Positions 34,441-46,748 of a stretch of DNA of 64,000 nucleotides are shown piece after piece. The notes beneath the pieces were generated by a model, which saw only the letters and a program-made list of their open reading frames with translations, had not been told where the DNA came from and ran no database searches. Source of the DNA: Monilinia fructicola. Taxonomy: Eukaryota > Ascomycota > Leotiomycetes > Helotiales > Sclerotiniaceae. The stretch lies in assembly GCA_008692225.1 (NCBI GenBank), contig VICG01000001.1, forward strand, positions 918,501-982,500. Reading direction: 5' to 3'. Position 1 is the stretch's first letter, and each line of letters starts with the position of its first letter. Both the position numbers and the translations under genes were made by a program.

Positions 34441-35219
34441 ATTGCCTATCTACTCCGTATATACTAGGTACTTATAATGGAAAGAAGAGCTTACTTAAGC
34501 ATTATACCATCCATATCTACAACAATTCAAATGGCATGAATTTTGTATTCGCACAAGCAAGTAGAGTCGAGTAATTGGCTCTTGAACTAATGAATCATGC
34601 CATTCACGTACTTCTCTTCTTTGGGTCAATAATCATGCTAGGTATCTTTTGCAAAATCATTATATACTCCATACATATAATCAATATACATGACTGTCCT
34701 TATTGACCTACGGAGTATATAATCAATATATATTAATATACTTCCATCTTATTGCCCTTGATCATCATGATTACATGCATCAAAACGCGTACAAAGATCA
34801 AAACTATCTATTTATTAGATCAACTGTAATAATTGATGATGTAGCATTCACTCATTCACTCATTCATTCATTCATGACCTTGGTCCAGTACAAGCTCATC
34901 GTCAATCATCGTCAATCATCATGATGTTTCTAGTATGGATCCATGCATCATCATATCTATATTACGATATCTACTGTACAGTACAGTACGGTACAGTCCA
35001 GTCTGCACTAACGACTAACACTAACTACACCCATCCAATACCCAATACACCAGTACATTCATTCATCATCCTTACCATATTACCTCGAGACCTTTTTTGG
35101 GCTTGAATGATGTACGGAGTAGTAATGCAAATGCTTATTACCTACTGTACAGAGTACACACATACCCTTTGCTTTTGGAAGAAAAGAAACAAATCACCTC
35201 CACTTAACTCTGAAGTATC

Positions 35220-35400
35220 ATTCATTCATACTCGTACACACCTTTATATACATTCATTCATTCATTCATACACACTCTTATATACATTCGTTCATTCATA
35301 CACACACACCTCTTATATACATTCATTCATTCATTCATACACACTCTTATATACATTCATTCATTCATTCATTCATACTCCGTACACACCTCTTCCATTC
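35220..35400 (+). repeat. ATTC-based minisatellite
   Basis: Four to five imperfect copies of a 35-45-bp unit, each combining (ATTC)n with acacactcttatatac. The varying number of ATTC units suggests slippage inside a larger unit. It produces the artefactual IHSFIHSYT protein pattern. Confidence 0.85.
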
Positions 35401-37078
35401 ATCCATTCATTCCCTTCCCGTCTCCCTAGTATAGATACTACTGCGTACTCACATCCACCATCCAAGCCTTTTGAAGCCAGACATTCATTCACACCCATAT
35501 CCTTGGAAATGAAATCGAAACTTCTTATACTTCGATTATTGAAATCTAACCATTTACATATCCTTGATTGACACACCTGAGAATACATACATACATACAT
35601 ACATACATAATACATACTGTGCATGCAGACATGCATCAACCATGTCGAGCTGCAGGAAACAATCCCATCAAGTAAGTTATTCTCTTCCTATTGACTGGCC
35701 CGTTGATCAATTCACCCATCTCCTGGAGCATTTAATGATTTGATCTCATTGACTCGTTTATCCTATTATACGGGGTACATGTATGTCATGTTAAGAAGGA
35801 CATCAGAATCCATCAAGGATATGCACCTCTTCAGTCCTGATTCCTGATTGTCTGCAATAAAGGGCTGAAGATACTAGCGATTGGTGAATGGACTATGAGA
35901 AACACGGTCGAAATCATCACACCTGAGGATCCATGAATATCAATCAACCATCAATCAACCATCATCAACGAGAAGCCTCCTAATCCCAATCAACCCATCT
36001 CGCCCAGACCATGATCATCTTGCAGATTTCGTACCATCATAGATCTCCTTACCCTTCTGACCCCTCCAGCCGCGTTTCATCCAGAGGATCAAGGGAAAGG
36101 GGGTGAGTGAATCCGAACCTGTAAATCCAAGAGACCACCATACACGCCGTTCAGACAAATAACCTCCCCATGGTGTATAGCACGATTTTCGGAAGTCCTC
36201 ATCATACATAAACATACATAATACATAAATAATACTTCATCCACCGTGCACGACACCATACAGACAGACGACAGAGTCCACGGGTATGGATATCCACGCG
36301 GAACCCTCCCTAGTCCCCAAGCCAATCCAAGCCACCATTCGTTACACCTCCATCTCCCTTGACAAAACCATCCCATTCGTCAAGCCCGGCCGACGTAATC
36401 TCCAAACCGTTTGCATCTGAAATTACATCCAACTCCTGACTGCTAGCTGAGTTTGAGCCTTCTCACATGTATGTATATTCATTCTACCTAATTTCCAATT
36501 TTCCAATTTCTCACACCTAGTGCTCAGTGCTCACTCACTCAACCTTTGACGCGGCCCCCACAAGAAACTTTTGAATTAGTAGCAGTAAAATCAGCAAATC
36601 CCTAGTAAAAAAACATCAATAACCACAGAGTCTACCATCCCAATGAGATCAACCACTCGCCTCGCCTCTCCTCTCCTCTCCTCTCCTCTCCTCTCCCGGA
36701 CTTTCTCCCACCACCAAATACCCCCTTCCCCGGACTACACACCGTACCTCCCGAGTACATTGCTGCATCAGCAAACCTCCCTTCCCAATCCGCAATCCAA
36801 TCCAATACTCGCACCGCACCGCACCGCACCTCCCAGCCCCCACGATGCGCCAACCGCACCTCACTAACCTCTCTCTGTACATACCTAAACTCGCGCACGT
36901 CGATACCTCCCTCGCTCGATCGCTAGAGTGAGTTTGTAAGGTGGCGGCTGAGTGATTGATTGATTGATTGATTATAGAGTACTAGGTAAGTATAGGTAGG
37001 TATAGGTAGTTCTGATGGTTAAGTCGCCGTGTCAATCATTAGTGATTATCGATGAGTTAGTTATTTCTCTACCACCAT

Positions 37079-37427
37079 TATCATCATCAGCATCATCATC
37101 AGCATCATCACCATTATCATCAGCATCATCAGCATCGTCATCAGCATCGTCGTCTTCGTCTTCGTCTTCGTCGTCACATTACTTATTCTTGTAATGAATT
37201 ATTTGGGCGAGATGGATTTTGATGATTGCTTTTTTTGATTTTGATTTTGATTTTGATTTTGATTTTGATTTTGATTTTGATTTTGATTTTGATTTTGATT
37301 TTGAATTTTTGATTTTGATTTTGATTTTGATTTTGATTTTGATTTTTTGATTGGTTGTTGTATGGTTTGTGGAAAATATAGAAAATATAGAAAATATAGA
37401 AAATATAGAAAATAGAAAATATAGAAA
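37079..37427 (+). repeat. Cluster of microsatellites: (ATC)n, (TTTTGA)n and gaaaatata repeats
   Basis: Three different short tandem repeats follow within 350 bases: ATC/CAG/GTC triplets (37079-37175), about 19 TTTTGA units with one break (37228-37351) and five or more gaaaatata units (37371-37427). They end at the edge of the next AT-rich block. Confidence 0.9.
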
Positions 37428-37430
37428 ATT

Positions 37431-38780
37431 AAATGAATTTATTTAAAACCGGTAGTAATTCTAATATTAGTATATTTCTCTTAAAAAACCAAGAAATATA
37501 AAATAATTAGAGTATTTTTCTTATTATTTCTTTTAAATTAAAACTTATTTCTAGAGTAGAGCGATCGTTTATTATTAATTTTTCTTATTTATTTAGTTAA
37601 ATATTTTATTTATCTTTTAGATATCTTTAATAAATATATAAATAAAAAATAATTTAAAAATAGATTATTAATTAATATTCTTATAGGGCTTATTCTATTA
37701 TTTTTCTATAAAGAGTAAATAAGAATTATAAAAAGTTAAAATACTAGTATTTAATTTATATATTAATCCTATATAAAATATATACCTTTTAAAAAATTAA
37801 AATAATCTAAAAGAATTTATAAAATTCTAAAGTTAATTTCTATTAAATAGATTACTTTAATACTAAGGCGGGTCTTAAAAAAGATATATATAAATATAAA
37901 ACTTATAATACTTTTTATAATTATATACTAGAGCTAGTTAATAAAGGTTAATTAATTAAAATAAGAAGACTAAAGAGGGAAGAGATCTTTAAGAGTCTTA
38001 AAGATCTTTTTTTATATATAATATCGCTTAGTTTAAGGCTAGCTTAAAATGAGGTAAGCGTAATGAGATATCACGTGCGCATTCGTTATAACTTTAACGA
38101 AACTTTAATATAAACTTTATAAAGTTTATAGATATTATATAATTAATATTAAGTTAATATTCTATATTAATACTTAATAATTTAAAAAATATTATAAGTA
38201 TATTTATTAAATTCTATTAAATATAATATAAGAGCTAAATTTTATATATTAATATTTAAAATATATATTAAATAAAATTAAAAATATAAGAAAATTTATA
38301 AGTTTTAAAAAATTATATTCGCTTATTTAAAATTATATAAGTATATTTTTTTATTAAAATTTAAATTTTTATACTTTTAATTCTAATATATATATTAATA
38401 TAATAAATATAATTAAATTTTAATAATATTTAATAAAGCTTTAATTTAAGCTTATATTATTTTATTATATTTTAGTTTTTAAATTTTTTTAATATATTAA
38501 TAAATTATTAATTTTATAATATAAAAACTTTATAAGAAAGTATTAAAATATTTATTTATAATATATAAAAGTTATATAAGGTTATATAAACCTTTATTAA
38601 ACAATTTTAAGTTTTATATTTGTATATACCTTATCTAAGACTCATCTTAGTAATATCTACTCTTATTTTTATCTTTTATTTTATAATTTTATAATATATA
38701 TAATTTATTATTATAATAATATATTAATTATATAGCGGGGTTATAATAAGATCATATTTATATATCGATCGCGATAGTGC
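37431..38780. repeat. AT-rich block, probable RIP-mutated transposon remnant
   Basis: About 1.3 kb of very AT-rich sequence with stops in all frames. A less mutated island (about 37,925-38,100) includes RLKREEIFKSLKDLF on the plus strand and a GATATCACGTGC stretch. These hint at a former coding element, but I cannot assign a class and no terminal repeats were recognised. Confidence 0.45.
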
Positions 38781-39969
38781 TATGGATATCATCTTATACA
38801 AGAGGGTAGGTTCTACTATCTCCTTACCTATAGATAACGTGGCTTTTTCCGAAGGATTTAGGATCTTCGAGATCTAGGGAATAAGGGATCTAGGGGTTTG
38901 CTTTGTTTTGTTTTTTCCTTCTTTTTTGTTTTGGGGGTTTGGGTTTTTGATGGGAGGCGATGAATGGTTGGTGGTTGGCTGGGTGGGTGTATGGTAGAGA
39001 TCTTAGTTTTGTGTGGGTGATAGGATGGGTATCATTAGTATGATTAGTATGAGGAGATCGAGCTTGCTTTTTTGGGGTGGGATGGGTGGTAGATTTGGTG
39101 ATGATGGATTGGGTGCGGGAGGGAGGTAGGGGGAGGGAGGTTGATGATTCTTGCTAGTTGGAGCGAGGGAGGTGGGAAGGGAAGAGGAACTAAATATCTA
39201 TACAGCAAGAGATGGTCGGGTCAAGGCGAATAGATGGGTCTGGAGTATTGGTAGGGCTTGAGGGGTTGGGTGGCGGAATCGATTTTGGAGCTTGATGTTA
39301 GATGTTAGGGGTGATGATGATGATGACGATGGGTGATGGACGATGTTGATGTTGATGGACGGCGATGATGGTGGATGTGGATCTGATATGCTGGTCTGTA
39401 GGGATATACTGTTATTGTAAGTATATCTTTCTTAGGATTTTTAAGGGTTTCGAGGGTTTTGGGGTCTTGGGATCTTGGGATCTAGAGTCCCGAAATGACG
39501 TTTGTCGTATATAGAACTAATAGGTATATTTACTATATACATTTGATTTTATATGTGATTAATATCCTACCATTTAATATCTATCAATCCCTCAATTTTA
39601 CCTTCGTCCTCTTAGCCACCTATCTAAGTGCACTAATCTAGACTCTCATATATTTATAGATCTAACTGCACCATATATAACTACCTAAAACTTAACCAAC
39701 ATTCACGCGATAAAACTAATACTCCAGATGCTCCATGCATCAAAACGCGGTTTGCTTATAGATGCACTACTTGATTTACTTTCTTATTCTCAGCATATTC
39801 TAACTTGCATTCGTGTATCTATATGGATACTCGAGTAGATAAACAGTACCTCTTGATGATTACTTATTCTCAGCACGTTCTCTACTCACTTTATGACGCT
39901 GTTGATGATCCTGATCCTTAACCCTGATTTTCGCCTATCTTGTGATCTGGATCTCGTACGGATCAACGT
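38781..39969. other. Gene-poor, G/T-rich on plus strand
   Basis: No supported gene. 38.9-39.5 kb is G- and T-rich on the plus strand (gggtgg, gatgatg runs), the opposite bias to 26.8-28.6 kb. Confidence 0.4.
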
Positions 39970-39971
39970 TA

Positions 39972-40223
39972 CTTGGCGTTGTTTTGGGTCAATGCCGGGC
40001 TAAAAATCTACAAAATAGTATAATCTTTTAAATTCTTTTTTATATATAATAAAACTTCCATTTTTAAGAATTTAAATATACTAGACGTTTATTTTTCAAT
40101 TTAATAATACTATAAAGCATTATTTATAATTTTTAATAGATTTGTTAATTTATTATAATTTTTTAGATAAAGTTTCATTTTTAGTTAATTTTTAGCCCGG
40201 CATTGACCCCAAACAACGCTAAG
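39972..40223. mobile_element. 252-bp TA-flanked inverted-repeat element (Tc1/mariner-type MITE)
   Basis: The left end CTTGGCGTTGTTTTGGGTCA and the reverse complement of the right end match over about 36 bases with two mismatches; the shared inner part is GGTCAATGCCGGGCTAAAAA. Each end is flanked by TA (39970-39971 and 40224-40225), the target duplication of Tc1/mariner elements. The 180-bp centre is almost pure A/T, as after RIP. There is no coding capacity, so it would depend on a transposase elsewhere. Confidence 0.8.
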
Positions 40224-40630
40224 TAGAGGATTAGGGAGGGATCTTTCTAGATGTTGATTGGAGAATGTCCTGTTATTAATATGTATAAAGTACCTAGTAG
40301 AAATTATGAATTCTGATTTCTATTTACTCCCGTAAACTACTCTGTATACAAGGTAAATTCAACACGAACGATATGAAATCATGAGATTGTAGAACGTCTA
40401 TAAACTCAAACCCATGAGTTTAAATATAGATTGGATTCTTGATTATATATCGTTTTATTCATTGTTTGTAATTCCTATTTCTTGATTACCTCATTATATG
40501 GAAAGTCTTAGTATTTTATACTCTAACACCTGTTACGCCTCATATCCGAGTAACCCCCTCCGAAGGTCCTTCAGGGGTCCTCCGAATTTCTTGGCGCACG
40601 GTTTAATCGGTTACCCGGCATCTCGGCTTA

Positions 40631-40714
40631 GTTTAATTCAGTTGAGTTCAGTTGAGTTGAGTTCAGTTGAGTTCAGTTCAGTCGAGTTCAGTTCAGTTCA
40701 GCTCAGTTCAGTTT
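40631..40714 (+). repeat. GTTGA/GTTCA pentanucleotide minisatellite
   Basis: About 16 units alternating gttga and gttca. It yields the artefact ELSSVEFSSVEFSSVQ in translation. Confidence 0.9.
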
Positions 40715-41240
40715 AAGTTTCAAGATTGGTTATTTACTTGTTATGTATGTCCGCGCACCGATTTAATGAAAAGCTTCTCCATGGCAATGACATGCTCTAA
40801 TAGCATGCTCCGTTGGGAATACAATTGCCAGCTCCTGACACAAGCCACCAAAGATAAACAGATTCCTGCTCTGTACATTTGCCAGACTGGCCGTTCCCCT
40901 CCCCAACCCTTCACCACCGGTGAGAATTTTCCAATCACATGTGCGAGAGGAAAATGAAGAGATTTTAAAATTTCTTCGTTAAGGATCCGCTCAAGGCTGG
41001 AGTCTCGAGAGTAGATGCCGGGCGCGGTGATGACCGTTCCGAAATTATATACAGGATCTGATGCTAATTAGTTACTACTACAGTAAGTTAAGTACAGTAT
41101 AACTAGAATTAGGAATCTCTAAACATGGGTGGTATTCGTTTCTCCGCATTGAGGGTTCGGTAAGCTCCAGGCGTACTTTTAACAGTGAACCGTGTGAAGT
41201 TATCCATTTATTTATTATATAAATGATTACCTAGGTAGCC

Positions 41241-41450
41241 ATATAAACGATATAAACGATATAAACGATATAAACGATATAAACGATATAAACGATATAA
41301 ACGATATAAACTATATAATATAAAACTATATAAACTATATAAACTATATAAACTATATAAACTATATAAACTATATAAACTATATAAACTATATAAACTA
41401 TATAAACTATATAAATCATATAAATTATATAAATTATATAAACTATATAA
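41241..41450 (+). repeat. 9-bp minisatellite, ATATAAACG then ATATAAACT
   Basis: About seven copies of ATATAAACG are followed by about twelve of ATATAAACT, with one irregular unit between. Because the unit is three codons long, minus-strand frames stay open across the array and mimic a Tyr-rich repeat protein (YSLYSLYSL or YIVYIVYIV). Confidence 0.95.
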
Positions 41451-41738
41451 AACCATATAAACTCATTATTACTAAGCATAAAATTACATTATGTCTGTAT
41501 ACGGAGTAAGTACCTACCTAGGTAGGTAGATGATTCTTCGTATGGAGTATATACTATCATTACCTACCAGGTACTGTAGAGGTGTATGCAAAGAGATGCT
41601 ATTGTAACAGTGCAAACACCCAAACATCCAACCAGTCTCACTCGGTACTTCCAAAGGTTATATTACTTACCAAAGCTAAGAAACATCACACCTCCGATTG
41701 GTCATCAATTCATGAAATTCATATATGATCTATTGACC

Positions 41739-41778
<40 letters not shown>

Positions 41779-41779
41779 T
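41739..41779 (+). repeat. (ATC)n microsatellite
   Basis: About 13 uninterrupted ATC/CAT units, producing a poly-His artefact on the plus strand. Confidence 0.95.
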
Positions 41780-44700
41780 AGATGCATTAACGATCCCCAC
41801 AACTAATTTTTATATACAGCGTACGTACTGCAGTCTGCGTGAGGTTGAGTTGTTCAGGCTTTCAGCCTCAATCTATCACAAGACGCTACCTACAACCAGT
41901 ACATTACTACTCTGGACTCTGGAGTCTGTACCCTCGAGGGAAGAGAGGAGCTTGGACGAGAAAGGATATCTTTACATATCCATGCATTTCTGCAGTTAGT
42001 AAAGAACTTAGTAAAAGTACAGTATTTAGTCTCGGTCGTCACCCTCCTCCTTAAATCTCTTCGTTTGGCTTTTCCTCTCGTTCGTTTGTCTTCATCCTTC
42101 ATCCATCCAGGGGATCCACGCTCCCATTCCATACTTACCACCAAGGAAGGCTCAAGCTCCTCGCATCTATCCGTTGATCACCTCTAATCTCAGCTCTGTA
42201 TGGATGGCACGAACGAACGCCGCCATCATGAATCGACCGCGTCGTATCTTCGCCGTTCGCGTCAAGGATTTGGTGCTTGGAAGGAAGGCTCCCGATTACT
42301 TCCTCCGACTCAATTCCCTAGCACCTACAAAGCACAGTACGGCATCTCGATGGGATTTCTCCACTTGATGCAATTACTCTGGACTCTGCACAGGACTTAT
42401 TACGGTGGCAACCGCTCAACCAGCGAATAGTAATGCTAATGCTAAAACCGACTCGCTCCGACGTGATGAATGAAAATCTCTGACGTTGGAAAGGCAACAC
42501 AACAACATCATCCTTCTTTCTTGCTTTTTGAATTTGGCCAGAATATTATCAATGTGCTTGTAGAAGACCAATGCTGGCTAACCCTCCCTCGTCCTAATCT
42601 ACATAATCCTTATCTACTGCATCTCACCGATCCGTCATAACTTTGTGCCTCTGCCTCGCTTATGTATGGGGTAAATGGAATGACACAGAACGAACATCGT
42701 CCATGTATGTACATGCAGCAGAAAAATGCAGCAGAAATATGCAGCAGAAAATTTTCAACCCCTCAGTGTGCCCACTGCCCACCGGATCGGACTGTGCCGG
42801 GTCGGTGAGGTGAGCACGATGAGGTGAGGTGAAGTTGTTGTGATATACGATTCGACCTTTGATTCGAGAGCCCTCACTGATGGTCCGTGAATGCAGTGTG
42901 CACCAGACATAAAATAGTTGACATGTGCATTAGTGCACCACCACTTATGTATACACATGTAAGTAAAGTATCGACACACCAATGTTTTCCTACGCGGTGA
43001 ATTGGAGTCGCACGAAGTCGGAGCGAGCCTCTGCAGAATCCAGAGCCTGCCTGCATGGCGAAATTCGTCATGTGAGTTGCTTGCTCATTCGATCTTCCCC
43101 TCGACCTGATTTATGGCGAGGAGATGCTCTCTCTGCCTTGATCTTCCACGCCGATCCAGAAAATCTTGGGTACGACTTGTGCGTTTTGTTCCTCCTCCCC
43201 TCCCCACCCCGCATTTTGGGCTTACACACATGGCATAATCGGTGGTTGAAAATAGAGTTATGCTAGCCATACCCAGAGAGTATTTATCCATAATTATCCA
43301 TAATCGATAGCTACCTAGGTATATAATCGTACATGTATAAATATGCAAATTCCAGCAGCGGGGCCTCTTGTATAATTCTACTCTTTATATACAGCATACC
43401 ACATGTCTATCTCGCTTGGGGAACATTCTACCGTATGGGCAACTCGGGTCCCTGTCCAGTGTCTATCCATCTAATCCGGAGTTCTCTTTTGTTTTTTACG
43501 CAGCCAGACACCGTACTGTGCAAATCGACGCACTACAAAGTAAGGCATTCGAACCCATGCCCTTATAGTTGGTTTGGTTTGGCTTGGCTCGTTGAGACGC
43601 CGATAGCCTCCTCCGCGAAGTACCCCCCTTGCTCCGCTTCCACCCATTCCCTTCCCGGCTGCAGATTCAGAGGGAAAAGGAAAAAATGTCTATGGTTTGG
43701 CGACGGTACGTGCTGTGTTTTTTCTTCTGTTTTGCCGTGGGGGGTTGTCCATTATCACAGTACAGTACAGTACAGTACAGGATACGTCCTTGCGCTAGGA
43801 GGCATAATGTGAGGCACAATGTGAGGCTGAGAAATCTTTGCGGTGCTGGGCTTGATTGGATGGGTTGGTTATTTGGTAGGGAGGGAGTGAGGGAGTGCTA
43901 ACTTCCAAGGCGATGAGATGGATGGTTTTGCGTGGGGCGGGCCTTTTGGAGACTTATTGCGTGCGTAGATAAATTAGATAGAGACAGTAAATAGATATAT
44001 ACAAATACTCCGTATATACAAATACACCGTACATACATATACATACATACATATGTGCTGCGCACCGTGCAAATTTGTCTGCAGACATGCGTGCGCGGTA
44101 TATATACTCGGCGTTGGTCGACCGAAGATGAACGATACGAATCAAATTTCCAACACCAGACAAATGCCACATCGGAGAGGATCTTCGATATCGAAAGCGC
44201 TTGAGCATTATCATGCGTGACCTTACATTGCCTAACATGCACGTCGAGAGAGAGCCGCAAGTCCATCAATCTAATCTCGATCGGGCCATGACTACTTGAA
44301 AAATATATACTTACCCAAAAGGGCCACCAGGGCATATTGTAACATGGCATCATCTATCTTATCTATCTATCTATCTATCTACTTTTTAGTACTGATGACT
44401 CTCCCCCCCTAGGTAGTAGGGCCTCGCTGCCACTGCCTCAGCTCGGACTTGACTGCATCTCTAGGATAAATCTAATTAATTCGGGCCCCCCAAATGCGAA
44501 TCCCGCTTTGCGCTCAACGCGTCCACGCGCGCGCGTGAGAATCGTGTTGGAATTACATGCATACGTGCATACGTACATACGTACATGCGCCTGCGAAAAA
44601 TCAGTGCTGTGCCTAGGTCTGGGGCGCAAGAGTGCATGCAGGCAGGGCCGGGGCGACGCGAATTGGGATGCTGGATTCTGGATTAGGGGCTGAAGCGCCC

Positions 44701-45912
44701 GTGTGAGCGAGCGCTGGTGCAGGGAGTCTGGGTGAGTCGTTCGACGACGGTGGTACGTTTGGTCTGGTGTGGGTTTTGTGTGCTGTGCTGCGTTGCGTTG
44801 CGTTGCTTGGGGGATGGGTGCGGCGGTGGTGGTGGTTGGTGGTGGTGGTGGTGGTCGTCGTGGTGGTGGTAGGAGGGTGAGACCGTGAGAGTGAGGTGAG
44901 GCGAGGCGGGATGATGTCGTGTTTGAATGAGTTGAGACAGGCAGGAATTATTAGTCGGAGGGATAAAGTGGATTGAATGATTCTTAGAGTTATGCTAATT
45001 ATGCGGGGTATCAATGCATTTTATGTTAATAAATTGGTTTAATCTATGACTTTCTCCTCCGTAGTTGATGCAGCTTGGACTTGGATAGATGAGGTTAAGT
45101 TCCAGGGGACCGGCGTGACGGGTAGGATGGAATGGATAGGGCCGAGGTGCATCTAAATCTTCAATTGAAGATTTTAGGAAAAAGTGTGTTTTTGATATCT
45201 ACTTGTTTCGAATATCTTGTTTGGGGGTTCTTGTTTGAGCATGCAGGTGCAGAGGAGTATGTTTATTGATCATCTGCGTACTTATTGATCCGCCTTGGTT
45301 CATGACTCTGCTTCAAGACTTCAACCTTCATGAAGGTTGGACGAATACCTTGATGCGCCCTGATCAACAAATATTACGAGTGACTAGGCGGGGAAACACT
45401 GGGCGAGTGAAGATTAGAGTGGAGGCGCCTTCAAATACTGTATATCCGGCTCTTGGACATCACTTTTCAATACGGTACAGTAGTTATTTGTTGGTTAGAT
45501 CGTATCTGACCAGCCACCCTCCGAACTATTCTCAAGCGTATTGCCTTCTATTGCATACACTACTTGTAGACATACTAGATATTCAGTCTCCAGGTTTTGG
45601 CAGGACAACAAGTTCACAAACCCTTTCCGTCTGGCACGTACCGTGACAGTGTGATATAAGGCGCGGCACGGCCGAATAAACTTTCTTCCAAAGTGTAAGT
45701 CACTTAGATCAAGTTTAGATGAGAATCATGAGATCCAAGAGCCCAAGTCTCGTAGCATGATAGCATCAGAAAAAAGAACCAGCAAAGCCTGAAGCCAGCC
45801 AGGATTAGATCATTTTGCGCAATGGAAGGTTCAACTTAAATTGTGAGATCGTCGCGAGCATACATTCACGTCTTGTTTGCCCCTCCGTTACTCTGCCAAA
45901 ATGTGGGAATGC

Positions 45913-45944
45913 CATGCTATCATGCTATCATGCTATCATGCTAT
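45913..45944 (+). repeat. (CATGCTAT)4 octanucleotide repeat
   Basis: Four tandem copies of an 8-mer (catgctat). Confidence 0.9.
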
Positions 45945-46680
45945 CAGCGTATCTCCTAGAGGCTATCCGAGATCGTCGTACCGGACGTGCGAAGTTGCGA
46001 ACAGATGTGCGTGAGCAATGCCTCGTCAGACTTGCAAATGGCATTAGACGAGTGAACGAAACCAAACTAAACTAAAGAAGTATTATCATTCATTAAGTGT
46101 TGGTATTCTATGCGTACCCAAGCTTTAGTAGTCTCATGGGCACTGTAAGATGTCGCGAGAATCCTGGACACGATGAAGCCTCATCGCGAATCTAACGCGC
46201 TATTCACATTGACTCAGTCGTTTGGTTACGTTAGATCCCTCCTCTCAAGATTTCCCAGATGCAGATGAGCGCCGGTGTGAGATGAATACGTAGGAGGTAC
46301 GCATTATGGTGCACTTGATGTTGTATCCCGAAAGCGGAATCTTGGAAGAGGATAGGATTGGGATCATAGGATAGGAAATCATAGGACAAGAGAATGCCAA
46401 TAATCCAGCTCGGCGTAGTATCGTAATATCAAGCATGGTGTATTTCTCATTCGGGCTCCATGGGAATATTATGAATGGGCAGCTTTGTGACTCGCGAGGC
46501 TAGGAGGGAGGGATTATTGACGTCGGGGGATTACTATGAGGATGGGATGAGCACCGAAGTGAAGCCTGATGTTGGTACTGAATATGGAAGGTGTATCATT
46601 TTGGGTTTGCAACATTTGCTTCTGTGAGTGGAGTGAGGTGCGGAAAATACGATACGACATTAAACGGAGTGCCAATTGTA

Positions 46681-46748
46681 TGGATGGATGGATGGATGGA
46701 TGGATGGATGGATGGATGGATGGATGGATGGACGGATGGATGGATGGC
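46681..46748 (+). repeat. (GGAT)n tetranucleotide repeat
   Basis: About 16 GGAT units, one changed to GGAC, encoding the artefact WMDGWMDG. Confidence 0.95.

Larger units (their letters stand above)
34441..37430. other. Gene-poor region of micro- and minisatellites
   Basis: No supported gene. It holds tandem repeats (35.2 kb ATTC minisatellite, (ATC)n at 37.08-37.17 kb, (TTTTGA)n at 37.23-37.35 kb, a gaaaatata repeat at 37.37-37.43 kb), CT-rich tracts (about 36,655-36,700) and several copies of TACGGAGTA/TACTCCGTA. Open frames here follow the repeats. Confidence 0.5.

Noticed and set aside
35107..35571. 154-codon frame with IHSFIHSYT repeats
   Set aside because: It is the translation of the ATTC minisatellite.
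37079..37427. Possible CRISPR-like regular repeat pattern
   Set aside because: The units are 3-9 bp microsatellites without unique spacers, and the genome is eukaryotic.
42200..42430. 76-codon ATG frame of somewhat higher GC
   Set aside because: Another frame of similar length overlaps it and no motif, intron context or family resemblance was seen.
43540..43575. tRNA-like B box on the minus strand (GGGTTCGAATGCC)
   Set aside because: The stem base flanking the T-loop mismatches (G opposite G), and no matching A box or acceptor stem was found upstream.
43333..43812. 159-codon frame with several cysteines
   Set aside because: Overlapping frames on the same strand, a tandem acagt repeat inside it and no recognisable motif; probably chance.
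44613..45014. Minus-strand frame with poly-Thr and His runs
   Set aside because: Generated by GGT/GGTGGT repeats on the plus strand.
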